Shown: in pieces, positions 8,436-17,241 of the stretch
Numbering within the stretch: the first letter of the stretch is position 1
How the letters are laid out: the number at the start of each line of letters is the position of its first letter
Origin: CAZBXD01 sp965216395
GTDB lineage: Bacteria > Pseudomonadota > Alphaproteobacteria > Micavibrionales > SZUA-601
Assembly: GCA_965216395.1 (NCBI GenBank)
Contig: OZ244156.1
Coordinates: 62,001 to 126,000, forward strand
Length of the DNA stretch: 64,000 bases
Direction of reading: 5' to 3'
The notes under the pieces: generated by a model
What the model was told of the DNA's origin: nothing
The model's database searches: none
What the model saw: the letters and a program-made list of their open reading frames with translations, nothing else
Made by a program: the position numbers and the translations under genes

Positions 8436-9233
8436 ATGGCCAAATTCTCATTACCAAAAAATTCTAAAATCACAAAAGGATGCTCCGTTGACGCGACGGG
8501 TGAAGCGACTAAGGATAAGAAAACTTTCAAAGTCTATCGCTGGTCCCCTGATGACGAGAATAATCCTTCAACGGATGAATTTACCATTGATTTGGATGAT
8601 TGTGGCCCGATGGTGTTAGACGCACTCATCCATATTAAAGACAATATCGATGCAACGCTTACCTTTCGGCGTTCATGCCGCGAAGGGATATGTGGTTCTT
8701 GCGCCATGAATATTGATGGCCAAAACACTTTGGCCTGTACCAAGCCAATTGATGAGATTAAGGGCGATGCCAAAATTTATCCTTTACCCCATATGCCTGT
8801 GGTGAAAGATTTGGTGCCTGATCTCAAACATGCTTATGCGCAACTGACCTCTATTGAACCATGGTTAAAGGCGACAAGCGCGCCACCTTCTCGTGAACGT
8901 TTACAAAGCCCAGAAGATGCCAATATCCTCAACGGAGAAGATGGCCACGGGCCGGCGGGCTGTATCTTGTGTTTTTGTTGTTCCACTTCTTGCCCCAGCT
9001 ATTGGTGGAATTCAGATCGTTTTTTAGGCCCGGCAGTTCTCTTGCAGGCATATCGATGGATTGCCGATAGTCGTGACGAAGCCACGGGCGAGCGCCTTGA
9101 TCAGTTGGAAGACCCCTTTAAACTTTATCGTTGTCATACAATTATGAATTGTACCACAACATGTCCCAAAGGTCTCAACCCCGCCAAAGCAATTGCCGAG
9201 ATAAAGAAATTAATCGTTGCGCGTCAGCATTAA
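8436..9233 (+). CDS. sdhB: Succinate dehydrogenase iron-sulfur subunit
   Basis: 265 residues. Passes electrons from SdhA to ubiquinone through three clusters. The plant-type [2Fe-2S] site is SCREGICGSCAMNIDG plus the later TLACTKP; the [4Fe-4S] and [3Fe-4S] cysteines are in CILCFCCSTSCPSYWW and CHTIMNCTTTCPKGLNP. It has its own ATG at 8436 and its own upstream region of 77 bases, shared with the divergent DUF4153 gene, so it is probably transcribed separately from sdhCDA. Confidence 0.96.
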   Translation: MAKFSLPKNSKITKGCSVDATGEATKDKKTFKVYRWSPDDENNPSTDEFTIDLDDCGPMVLDALIHIKDNIDATLTFRRSCREGICGSCAMNIDGQNTLACTKPIDEIKGDAKIYPLPHMPVVKDLVPDLKHAYAQLTSIEPWLKATSAPPSRERLQSPEDANILNGEDGHGPAGCILCFCCSTSCPSYWWNSDRFLGPAVLLQAYRWIADSRDEATGERLDQLEDPFKLYRCHTIMNCTTTCPKGLNPAKAIAEIKKLIVARQH

Positions 9234-9234
9234 T

Positions 9235-9624
9235 TTAATCAATTCCGCATCTACGTTTTCTTGAATAAGTTAAATTCTTTTCACGCATATGATTGGCTTC
9301 ACATGTGGTTAATGCTCCGTTTTCCTCGAAATGGTTTAAAGCTCTGTGTAGTATTTCTAGGTGATCCGATAAGTCAAAGACATTTTCGTTGAACGATTCT
9401 GTATGTATTTTTTTATAAGCTAACCAGAATGTTATTTCTTGTTCATTTTGGTCCATAGGAATTGTTTTAATTTTCTTTTGATTGAGTCCAAAACCATGTG
9501 TTCGTTTAATAAAAGCAGTATATTTTTTATTATTATGCTCTAAAATAATATTGTTATTCTTTGCTGCTGTTGCATCTTTCCCAACAACCATAAAATCTAT
9601 CATTGCAAAAGGTGTTACGATCAA
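9235..9624 (-). CDS. Hypothetical protein
   Basis: About 129 residues, not recognised; no signal peptide or membrane segment. Start is uncertain: a TTG at 9624 has AGGAA six bases upstream on the minus strand, whereas the first ATG (9603, giving 122 residues MIDFMVVGKDAT...) has no visible ribosome-binding site. The C-terminus is basic (SRKRRCGID). Converges on sdhB with only one base between the stop codons. Confidence 0.6.
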   Translation of the reverse strand: MIVTPFAMIDFMVVGKDATAAKNNNIILEHNNKKYTAFIKRTHGFGLNQKKIKTIPMDQNEQEITFWLAYKKIHTESFNENVFDLSDHLEILHRALNHFEENGALTTCEANHMREKNLTYSRKRRCGID

Positions 9625-9784
9625 AAAAAGTTCCTAAGATAAACTGTTTTATTTTTGATACTTTGGTTTCTTTTTCTGTCTTACTTTGTGTATTCATTTT
9701 AATACCCCTTTTATTTTTTCATAATATAAATTTGATATCAAGAATATCGTTAGGTAAGCAATATAAATATATAAAAAACTGCTT

Positions 9785-9823
9785 TAAGTTTACTTTTATT
9801 AAACTTATGCTATGCTAAGTTTA
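9785..9823 (+). promoter_or_regulatory. Three-octamer operator and leaderless promoter of XRE gene
   Basis: TAAGTTTA (9785-9792), TAAACTTA (9800-9807, its exact inverse) and TAAGTTTA (9816-9823) lie with centres 15 and 16 bases apart. A plausible -10 TATGCT (9811-9816) with -35 TTTACT (9789-9794) would start RNA at about the A of the ATG (9823), and there is no ribosome-binding site. This suggests a leaderless message repressed by its own product. Confidence 0.6.
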
Positions 9824-10497
9824 TGATAACGTCAGAACAAATTCGTGCAGCACGTGCTTTATTAGGCTGGAGCCAAAAAGAACTCAGTTTAAAAACGGGT
9901 CTTTCTACGACCGCGATCAATCAAATTGAGCGTGGCGATGTTAAACCACGCATATCCTCACTAGATATTATTCAAAAAAATTTTGTATCCTATGGTGTGA
10001 AGTTTTTTGGCGATTACGGTGTCGATCTAAAAAAAGATGTTTTTAATATCGAGGTTTGGGAAGGGAGAGATGCGATAGAACGCTATCTAATCGATGTGAT
10101 TGAAACCGTTAAAGGAACCGGATTAATCCCAGTGCATTTCAATTTTAATGATGAATTATGGGTTAAGCATGGCCATGGCCCAATTTATCATCAATTTTTC
10201 AAAAATATGATCCGTTATGGGATTACTGAAAAAGTTCTCGTGCGTGAAGGGGATATCATTCGCTATGCCCCTTATGAAACCTCTGAATATCGATGGTTTC
10301 CTCAAGAACTCGCTGGTCAAATCGGTTATTCGGTTTATGGAGATAAATATGCAATTTTTGCTCTTGGTAAAGTCGATAAGGTGATTGTGATTGAAAACCC
10401 AATGATGGCGGAATTATATCATAAGCAATTTATGTCCCTCTGGGCGCAGGCGAAAAAACAGCCTAAGGTCAACCCGCTTTTTGACCAAAATAATTAG
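9823..10497 (+). CDS. XRE-family transcriptional regulator with extra C-terminal domain
   Basis: 224 residues. Residues 1-60 are a Cro/cI helix-turn-helix (IRAARALLGWSQKELSLKTGLSTTAINQIERG). The remaining 160 residues (EVWEGRDAIERYLIDVIETV ... VIVIENPMMAELYHKQFMSLWAQA) form a separate domain that may sense a ligand; its end loosely recalls the effector domain of TrmB-type regulators, but I do not assign it. Three matching octamers directly before the ATG point to autoregulation. Converges on recX with a 4-base overlap of the ends. Confidence 0.85.
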   Translation: MITSEQIRAARALLGWSQKELSLKTGLSTTAINQIERGDVKPRISSLDIIQKNFVSYGVKFFGDYGVDLKKDVFNIEVWEGRDAIERYLIDVIETVKGTGLIPVHFNFNDELWVKHGHGPIYHQFFKNMIRYGITEKVLVREGDIIRYAPYETSEYRWFPQELAGQIGYSVYGDKYAIFALGKVDKVIVIENPMMAELYHKQFMSLWAQAKKQPKVNPLFDQNN

Positions 10498-11063
10498 TAA
10501 TAAATTTTCTCATATTTTTGCGATAAAGCTTTTTTAGCGATATCGAAACTAAAACCGCCGCGTGCCAATTTGGCCAAATCCTTTTTATCTTGTTCTGGGT
10601 CATTGATTTTTTTTGTGCGATAAGGTCCGATACGGCGCCGTTGTGCATAACGGATGGCCGCGGTGAGCTCGGGGTCTTTATGTTCATGGGCCTTATCAAC
10701 TGTTTCAATCGCTTTGTTGATTTGATCACTTTCTAATCCTTTGGCAAAAAGTTTCGCTGAGATTTGTCGTTTAGAATTACCCGCGCGCCGAAAGGATGTG
10801 GTTCGGCTTTTGGCATAAAGTGCATCATCAATAATCTTAAGCTCGATTAATTTTGCCACAGTGTCATCAACCATTTTTGTCGCGATTTCCATGGATGGTT
10901 CACCATGAAATGGAACAGATTTATGAACCCGACGCATGAGAATCTTTTTTAAATTCGCAGAGCTTGAAGAAAAGCGTTCCAAATAAAACATCGCATAATT
11001 ATGGAGATAATTTGCTGTGATTTTTCGTGGGTTGCGTTTTTTACGTTTTTTCTGTTCAGTCAT
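10494..11063 (-). CDS. recX: RecX regulatory protein
   Basis: 189 residues. RecX binds RecA filaments and limits them. The tandem three-helix repeats are visible: YLHNYAMFYLERFSSSSANLKKIL, then LIELKIIDDALYAKSRTTSFRRAGNS with the KRQISAKLFAKGL block, and LARGGFSFDIAKKAL at the C-terminus. A basic N-terminal tail (KKRKKRNPRK) precedes them. It is not beside recA here. Confidence 0.85.
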   Translation of the reverse strand: MTEQKKRKKRNPRKITANYLHNYAMFYLERFSSSSANLKKILMRRVHKSVPFHGEPSMEIATKMVDDTVAKLIELKIIDDALYAKSRTTSFRRAGNSKRQISAKLFAKGLESDQINKAIETVDKAHEHKDPELTAAIRYAQRRRIGPYRTKKINDPEQDKKDLAKLARGGFSFDIAKKALSQKYEKIYY

Positions 11064-11068
11064 GGTCT

Positions 11069-11551
11069 TTATCTTAACAAATCTTTGGACAAAACTAAAT
11101 TCGTATCATTAATTTCTGGAATTTCAGTATGTGATATTTTCTGATAATTAAATTTTTTATAAAGTCGTCGTGCTTTCTTATTAGATTTTAAAACCATCAG
11201 TCCAACTTTTTGATATCCTTTTTGGATGAGACGATTTTCAATCTCTTTTAGAATCTTTGAAGCAATACCATGACCGCGATGGTTTTCAGCAACGATTAAA
11301 CCAACAATTTCGGGTATATTTTTTGATTTGAAAATTGGAAAATCTGAATCCCAATAAACCGTGCAATAACCCATGGGGTTTTGATCATAATTAGCAATGA
11401 TGAAGGCGCATTCATTATTGTTTGCTTTTTGCAAATGACGGGCTAATTCTTGAAATTTTCTTGTAGGAAAATTCAAACAGAGCGGTTCTAAAGCATCAGG
11501 GGTCGCATCTTCTAACGTTATTTTTGCTGTTTTCATGATCATGCGATCCAT
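11069..11551 (-). CDS. GNAT-family N-acetyltransferase
   Basis: 160 residues from ATG 11551. Nearby in-frame ATGs at 11542 and 11536 are equally possible, and a TTG at 11578 lies inside hslO. The acetyl-CoA block GLIVAENHRGHGIASKIL (motif A, RGxGIA) and VLKSNKKARRLYKKFNYQ near the C-terminus define the fold. Substrate unknown; the pattern is similar to RimI-like protein acetyltransferases. Divergent from hslO with almost no spacing. Confidence 0.8.
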   Translation of the reverse strand: MDRMIMKTAKITLEDATPDALEPLCLNFPTRKFQELARHLQKANNNECAFIIANYDQNPMGYCTVYWDSDFPIFKSKNIPEIVGLIVAENHRGHGIASKILKEIENRLIQKGYQKVGLMVLKSNKKARRLYKKFNYQKISHTEIPEINDTNLVLSKDLLR

Positions 11552-11566
11552 GCTAAACAAAAGGCT

Positions 11567-12526
11567 ATGAGTAAACAAGAATCAAACGATCAAAATCAGA
11601 AATCAGAGATGGATATTCAATCTGAAGAAGATGTTTTACAACCTTTTCTATTGGATACCCCCAATATTCGTGGGCGCATGGTGCGTTTGGGCCCCGTGCT
11701 TAATGATATTTTGCAAGCGCATGACTATCCCTTATTGGTCACAAGAGTTTTAGCAGAGAGTTTAACACTAACAACGCTCTTGGCGGGTATGTTGAAATTT
11801 GATGGTGTGTTTACCTTACAAACCAAAGGGGACGGAGCTATCCCGACATTAGTATGTGACATGACCAATGATGGTGTGTTGCGGGGTTATTTAGCCTTTG
11901 ATCAAGAGAAATTGGATAAGATTTCAGCAGAAACGACAGATGATAAAACGATTTTACCCAAAGATTTAATTGGTAAAGGATATTTGGCCTTTACTGTTGA
12001 TCAAAAAGAAGTGGCTGAACGGTATCAAGGTTTAGTTGAGTTGACAGGCGATAAAATCGTTGATTGTGTCCAGCATTATTTCAAACAATCAGAACAGATT
12101 AAAGTGGGTATTAAAGTTTTTGCTAAACGTGATGAAGATGGAAGATGGCAAGGCAGTGCGATCATGTTGCAAGAACTCCCTGAAAAAAGAGAGCAACAGG
12201 CCGCCAGTGATATTGAAGATGATTGGCGCCGTTGTATGACCTTATTAAATACGGCAACAGCCCAAGAAATGCTTGATAAAAAATTACCCATTCATGATAT
12301 GATTTATCGTTTATTTCACGAAGAAGAGATTCGTGTTTTTGAACCAACGCATATTAAAAAAGGTTGTCGTTGTTCATTAGAAAAAATTACAGCTTTTTTA
12401 TCCACGCTTAAAACCTCCGATTTAGATGAATATATCGTCGATGATAAAGTTTTTATTACCTGTGAATTTTGCAATACAAACTATAACTTTACTGCCCAAG
12501 AAATCAAAGGAATGACCCATGATTAA
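11567..12526 (+). CDS. hslO: Redox-regulated chaperone Hsp33
   Basis: 319 residues. Holdase activated by oxidation. The N-terminal domain (residues about 35-230) has LAESLTLTTLLAGMLKFDGVFTLQTKGDG; the C-terminal redox switch is intact: GCRCSLEK then CEFCNTNY, giving the CxC and CxxC zinc cysteines. Its last eight bases overlap the start of a lipoprotein gene, suggesting co-transcription. Confidence 0.95.
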   Translation: MSKQESNDQNQKSEMDIQSEEDVLQPFLLDTPNIRGRMVRLGPVLNDILQAHDYPLLVTRVLAESLTLTTLLAGMLKFDGVFTLQTKGDGAIPTLVCDMTNDGVLRGYLAFDQEKLDKISAETTDDKTILPKDLIGKGYLAFTVDQKEVAERYQGLVELTGDKIVDCVQHYFKQSEQIKVGIKVFAKRDEDGRWQGSAIMLQELPEKREQQAASDIEDDWRRCMTLLNTATAQEMLDKKLPIHDMIYRLFHEEEIRVFEPTHIKKGCRCSLEKITAFLSTLKTSDLDEYIVDDKVFITCEFCNTNYNFTAQEIKGMTHD

Positions 12527-13109
12527 AAAAGTCTTATTTGTTTTTTCTATTTTGTTTTTAACCGGATGTGCTCAATCTATATCAGGCACACCGATGCCGA
12601 AATTTGATTTTTCTTCCCAAAGTATGATTCCAGTTGCGGTTAAAAACATAGTGGTCAATGATGTTTATCAACCCCCTATTGCAGCCCCTCATGTAGATCA
12701 TTTATTCCCCCTTAAATTAACAGAGGCTGTGCGCCATTGGTCCGATCGGCGCTTTGAAACGCGTGGTGATGCGGGAACCATGTATATCACCATTCAAGAA
12801 GCTAGTGTTGTTGAACAACCTTTAAGCCGAACCACGGGGGTTAAAGGCTGGTTTACTTTTGATCAAGCCTATCGTTATCAAGCCAAGCTGGTTGTTGAAA
12901 TCACCACAGATTTGCCAGATGATAAGCGACACGGCAATCATGATTCAACCCGGGCGACGATTGAACATAGTCGTACAGTTGGTGAAAATGCTTCTGTGCA
13001 AGAGCGTGAAAAAGCATGGGTACAATTGACCGAAGATGTGATGCAAGACCTTGACCTTTATCTAACCAAGTCTTTACAAGAAAAAATGCCTTTTTTGATA
13101 ATGAACTAA
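12519..13109 (+). CDS. Putative lipoprotein
   Basis: 196 residues. An N-terminal hydrophobic stretch ends in LTGC (Cys17), a good lipobox. The mature part has no motif I recognise; ITIQEASVVEQPLSRTTGVKGWFTF and a following strand-rich section fit outer-membrane lipoproteins seen beside hslO in some alphaproteobacteria, but that is inference. Starts within the end of hslO (ATG 12519). Confidence 0.75.
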   Translation: MIKKVLFVFSILFLTGCAQSISGTPMPKFDFSSQSMIPVAVKNIVVNDVYQPPIAAPHVDHLFPLKLTEAVRHWSDRRFETRGDAGTMYITIQEASVVEQPLSRTTGVKGWFTFDQAYRYQAKLVVEITTDLPDDKRHGNHDSTRATIEHSRTVGENASVQEREKAWVQLTEDVMQDLDLYLTKSLQEKMPFLIMN

Positions 13110-13198
13110 CCTATAATACAAGATTTGATTTTTTGATATTTTTATGTTAATGTGTTCTATCGTATTAAAAAAATAATTAAATAAAAAATATTAAAACG

Positions 13199-14647
13199 AT
13201 GCCTACATTGCCTACATTAAAAAATAAAATTGAAGAAGCGCTTGGTGATTTAAATAACTCTGATTTAAAACCAAGTGAAGTCGATCAAAAAGCGCAGTTT
13301 GTGCTTAACAACATCATAAATAGTTATGATAAAAAACAATATTTCATATCCAGTCAATTCATATTCTCATCATTAGCAAAAATTAATGATGCCTTAGCTA
13401 AAAATTATAAAAAATTTGGTAATAAACGACCAGAGCAACTAATGGAAATATTCAAGGATGCTTGTGTAAAAATATTTTACGAGAATAGACGACCAAATGA
13501 AGATAAAATAAAGGCGTCCGTGCCTGTTTTATCGATGTCAGATAGTGGGCTATTATACGAAAAATCTTGGAGTTTGATGTCAAATTTTTTAGAAAAATAT
13601 CAAAACGAAGAAATGAAACCTTTGAAGTCAATTGATATCGCGATTAAAGGTTTGAAGTATTCTGCTGAAGGTTTTTATGCAAGTTATTTTGAAGAAATGT
13701 TTGACCAGGCGGTTTCAACATTAATTGAAACGGATAATGCAGCCCTTCATAGAGAATTGCCGTCAATTATGATTGCTAATGTTGCTCCCTTTGAGCCCAC
13801 ACATGAATTAATTAAAGAAAAATTGGTGCGCGCTTATGGACGTTCAAGTCACGTACTGATTGAAAAGCATCAAAAAAACATTGAAGATTCGGGTTCGAAT
13901 CAAAAAGCTGTTAAGTATCATGAAAATTTAATGGTTTCTCTGATCAAAAAGATTAATAAAAACTACAAAGCTGCTGCTCGTGCAAAACAGTTACCAAATA
14001 ATCTTGCGGATTCCTATGATTCCTATATTCTTTCCATCAAATGTGTTGATTCTGGTAGTCGAGCAGAGGATGAGTTAGTAAAAGGATTACTGCAATTATG
14101 TGATGATGCTGTGACTATGTGTCCTCAACCCAATCTGAGCATAGCGAAAAATAATAAAAGAATGCGCGGTTTCTGTAGTGAGGTTATCCTTTGCTTAGAT
14201 CTTATATCCGAAGACGAATTAAATATCTCTGAAGAAAATATAGAAAAAATTATTCACAAAAGAAAAGAATATTCAAACCTGAATAAAACATTTCTAAGCA
14301 TTGAGAAGTTGCATTCTAGACAATCAAAAAGTTCTGAAAACATAGTAAATGTGATCCAAGATTTAAATATAAATATTAAAAAATATATGAATCAAGAAGA
14401 TTTGACCCATGGTTTTCTAAACATATTATATGATGCGATGAATAATAATGTTATTAATAATAAAGATATTATTTTTGATGATAACAATAGAGTTGTTTTA
14501 GAAGAATTCCGTCAAATGTGTAAAACTGTCTTAAACAGAGCTTATCCGCAAGATATTCAAGTAAATGCAGAGGAAGTGATGGGCGATAAAAAAAGTGACT
14601 CTTCTAAAGTTCCCAAAACTTCCGGCTTAGTAAAACTAGTACAGTAA
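13199..14647 (+). CDS. Large orphan protein
   Basis: 482 residues, not recognised. Lys/Asn/Glu/Ile rich, predicted by eye to be mostly helical, without signal peptide or membrane segments; a region around residues 200-270 (HELIKEKLVRAYGRSSHVLIEKHQKN) could be coiled coil. Coding region is markedly more AT-rich than trkH next door. Starts at ATG 13199 after an 89-base AT-rich gap. Its last 44 bases overlap the 3' end of trkH on the other strand. Confidence 0.75.
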   Translation: MPTLPTLKNKIEEALGDLNNSDLKPSEVDQKAQFVLNNIINSYDKKQYFISSQFIFSSLAKINDALAKNYKKFGNKRPEQLMEIFKDACVKIFYENRRPNEDKIKASVPVLSMSDSGLLYEKSWSLMSNFLEKYQNEEMKPLKSIDIAIKGLKYSAEGFYASYFEEMFDQAVSTLIETDNAALHRELPSIMIANVAPFEPTHELIKEKLVRAYGRSSHVLIEKHQKNIEDSGSNQKAVKYHENLMVSLIKKINKNYKAAARAKQLPNNLADSYDSYILSIKCVDSGSRAEDELVKGLLQLCDDAVTMCPQPNLSIAKNNKRMRGFCSEVILCLDLISEDELNISEENIEKIIHKRKEYSNLNKTFLSIEKLHSRQSKSSENIVNVIQDLNINIKKYMNQEDLTHGFLNILYDAMNNNVINNKDIIFDDNNRVVLEEFRQMCKTVLNRAYPQDIQVNAEEVMGDKKSDSSKVPKTSGLVKLVQ

Positions 14648-16052
14648 AGAGTTCTAAGCGCCCTAAAAACATCCCTAAACATAAAACCCATTTGGCCATA
14701 TTGGGGAGGGGTTGGAATGTGCCATTGGGGCCGATTGTGTCACCTAAACCCGGGCCAACATTAGATATTGCCGTGGCCGCACCTGATAAAGCTGTGATAA
14801 AATCAACACCTGTTGCGGCCAATAAGGTGGTGATTAGTGCATAAATTAAGATAAATACGAAGAAGAAACTCATCACCGCATTGGGGACATCTTCGGGGAT
14901 TGCTTTGTGATTATAATGCGGTGTGAATACTGCGTTTGGATAAACTAAAGAGCGTAACTGTGTTTTAGCGACATTATATAATATTTGAAAACGAAATACT
15001 TTAATTCCACAAGTTGTGGAGCCAGAACATCCCCCCATAAACATCAGGAAAAAGAAAATCATGACGGGTAAAACACCCCATTGATAAAAATCCGTTGTGG
15101 CATATCCTGTGCCGGTTGTAATTGAAACAAGGTTAAATGCCGAAAGACGCAATGCGGTGAAAAGACCAAGACCATCAGTCGTATTGAATCTATATACTGT
15201 CATAAATCCGATTGCTATGCCTAATATACTGAGAAATAATCTGATTTGGCGATCTTTGAAAAGCGGTGTGACGGAACCGCTTAATGCTCTCAAATATAAA
15301 ACGAAAGGTAAACTACCAATAATCATAAAAATAATGGCAATGAGTTCAATACTTGGTTTATTGAAATGGCCGATGGACCCATCAAATGTCGAATAGCCAC
15401 CCGTTGCGATAGTGGTCATCGCATGACAAAGCGCATCAAAAAGTGTCATCCCTGCAAGGTGATAGGCGGACAGACAAAATAAGGTAAAAATGCCATATAT
15501 AAGGGCTGTATAACCGGCCATTTGCGCGGCACGCGGCATAGTTTTTTCATTTTCCGAAGATTCGGTTAGAAAAAGTTGCATTCCGCCTACCTTTAAAAAA
15601 GGCAAAACAGATATGGCCATGACAATCACACCAATACCGCCAATCCATTGTAAAATTGAGCGCCATAATAGGATGCCTCTTGATGTTGTATCTAAGTTGC
15701 TTAAAACCGTTGAACCCGTTGTTGTGATACCAGAAACAGATTCAAAAAAAGCGTCGGTTACACTTAGTTCAAGGGTAGAAAAATAAAAAGGTAGAGCACC
15801 GAAACAGGCCAGTAAGAGCCACGTAATATTTGTTAGTAAGAATGTTTGGCGAATATTAAGGCTGAAATCTTTACCGCGATTAGCTAAAATCATCATAAGG
15901 CCAATAAAAGATGTAATAAACATAGATATGGCAAAAACACGCCAATCATCGTTTCCTGTGGCCATATCGGTTAAAATGGGTAAGATCATCGAACCAGAGA
16001 ATATCGTAATGATAATCCCAAGCACGTAGAATATCGGGCGTAAATCAAACAT
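14604..16052 (-). CDS. trkH: Trk-type potassium uptake protein TrkH
   Basis: 482 residues with about ten or more hydrophobic segments. Channel-like K+ transporter of the inner membrane. Four filter-like loops are visible, e.g. ESVSGITTTGSTVL, MTTIATGGYSTFDGS, SITTGTGYATTDF and AISNVGPGLGDTIG, each with the conserved Gly. The regulatory partner TrkA is not in the window. Converges with the large orphan, ends overlapping by 44 bases. Confidence 0.93.
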   Translation of the reverse strand: MFDLRPIFYVLGIIITIFSGSMILPILTDMATGNDDWRVFAISMFITSFIGLMMILANRGKDFSLNIRQTFLLTNITWLLLACFGALPFYFSTLELSVTDAFFESVSGITTTGSTVLSNLDTTSRGILLWRSILQWIGGIGVIVMAISVLPFLKVGGMQLFLTESSENEKTMPRAAQMAGYTALIYGIFTLFCLSAYHLAGMTLFDALCHAMTTIATGGYSTFDGSIGHFNKPSIELIAIIFMIIGSLPFVLYLRALSGSVTPLFKDRQIRLFLSILGIAIGFMTVYRFNTTDGLGLFTALRLSAFNLVSITTGTGYATTDFYQWGVLPVMIFFFLMFMGGCSGSTTCGIKVFRFQILYNVAKTQLRSLVYPNAVFTPHYNHKAIPEDVPNAVMSFFFVFILIYALITTLLAATGVDFITALSGAATAISNVGPGLGDTIGPNGTFQPLPNMAKWVLCLGMFLGRLELFTVLVLLSRKFWEL

Positions 16053-16083
16053 GACCTTTTATGAGACCAAATGATTGATTGAT

Positions 16084-17019
16084 TTACTCAAAACGGATCT
16101 CAACACGTCTATTAGAAGCTTCGCGTTTGCCATTACTCGTTTGAACAAGCAGATTTGTTTCCCCCATCGCGTCAACGCGGATCATTGTCTCGGCAAGCCC
16201 TTGTTGACTAAGGGCAGATTTTACCGCCATCGCCCGTTGCTTAGACAGTTTTTCATTATAAGCTTTGGGGCCAGATGTATCTGTATAGCCAACGACAACA
16301 ACTGTTTTGACGTCGTCGCGCGCTTTAACTTCTTCCGCAACAGCTTTAATCACATCTTGAGCATCTTGATCAATGGCTTTTTTATCAAAATCAAAAAAGA
16401 CTAAGAATTTTGCTTCGTCAATTGGAATGTGTGATTCTTGAATTTTCTCTTCTTCAATTTTTTCAACGATAAGAATTTCTTCTGCATCACTTTCTTCTGC
16501 TTTTTCGATTGTTGGATTTATTTCGTTCATGGCATTTTCTAAATTTTCAACGGCGGCATAAAATTGGTCACGACACGCAGCAATATCTTCCGTTTGCCAG
16601 TTTTCTTCTTGTTGTTCAATCCAGCAATCATAACTAAATTGCGCTGAACTGGCCTCCATAGGAGCAAATTCACGCGCGCCTTTATCCATCAACATCATAA
16701 GACGTTCACGCTGTTGTGAGAGCGCTTCAATATTTGTTTCAGAAATACGCCAGTTTTCAAGAGGTTCAGGGAGAACATTCTGGCCTTCTGCGGCCATTAT
16801 GCCTTTGCGAGCAAAATGCAAAGCATCGGCATAATCATACATTTCATTTTGCTCAAAATTAGCAAAATCACGATATTCAATCGCGAGTTTTTGTGTGAAC
16901 AAAGATCCGCTCGGCTCCATTTCATTGAGTGTGTCCACTTCGGAATGGCTAACCAGCCCGCTACAATTGATTGTCAGTAGAGCAAGAAAGAACAAGGTGA
17001 TTATGCGAGTGAAGCGCAT
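16084..17019 (-). CDS. OmpA-domain envelope protein
   Basis: 311 residues. An N-terminal hydrophobic stretch ends LLTINCSG; Cys19 could be a lipid anchor, although Asn before it is not standard. Residues about 205-311 are an OmpA-like peptidoglycan-binding domain (FFDFDKKAIDQDAQ, VVVGYTDTSGPKAYNEKLSKQRA, NRRVEIRFE). The middle (130-200) is Glu-rich and probably extended. Likely links the outer membrane to the cell wall. Confidence 0.85.
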   Translation of the reverse strand: MRFTRIITLFFLALLTINCSGLVSHSEVDTLNEMEPSGSLFTQKLAIEYRDFANFEQNEMYDYADALHFARKGIMAAEGQNVLPEPLENWRISETNIEALSQQRERLMMLMDKGAREFAPMEASSAQFSYDCWIEQQEENWQTEDIAACRDQFYAAVENLENAMNEINPTIEKAEESDAEEILIVEKIEEEKIQESHIPIDEAKFLVFFDFDKKAIDQDAQDVIKAVAEEVKARDDVKTVVVVGYTDTSGPKAYNEKLSKQRAMAVKSALSQQGLAETMIRVDAMGETNLLVQTSNGKREASNRRVEIRFE

Positions 17020-17099
17020 GATGAAACTCCCAAAAAATAGAATGAATTACTTTATGCATCATATATTTGTCTCGTTTATTGTGCAATAGTTGATTTTCC

Positions 17100-17170
17100 T
17101 TGACATATGGTCATAAATGAAGGATATTGCGCGAGAAATGACGACACCCCTGACAGATATAAAATATAAT
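17100..17170 (+). promoter_or_regulatory. Promoter region of the DJ-1-like gene
   Basis: TTGACA (17100-17105), 17 bases, GATATT (17123-17128). A second, better -10 TATAAT (17165-17170) lies further down without a good -35. Confidence 0.45.
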
Positions 17171-17171
17171 C

Positions 17172-17191
17172 AAATGAATTAACATTCATTT
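17172..17191 (+). promoter_or_regulatory. Inverted repeat just after a -10 box
   Basis: AAATGAAT-TAAC-ATTCATTT, a perfect 8-base inverted repeat starting one base after the TATAAT at 17165-17170. Its position suits an operator for the gene at 17242. Confidence 0.4.
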
Positions 17192-17241
17192 TGAGCCGTC
17201 ATGCGTCACGCAGATATAACAAATTAGGAGCTATAAAAATT

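Noticed and set aside
9603..9818. Hydrophobic 71-residue plus-strand ORF before the XRE gene
   Set aside because: Starts at a non-ATG inside the antisense orphan's start and runs through an AT-rich gap where hydrophobic codons arise by chance; no ribosome-binding site.
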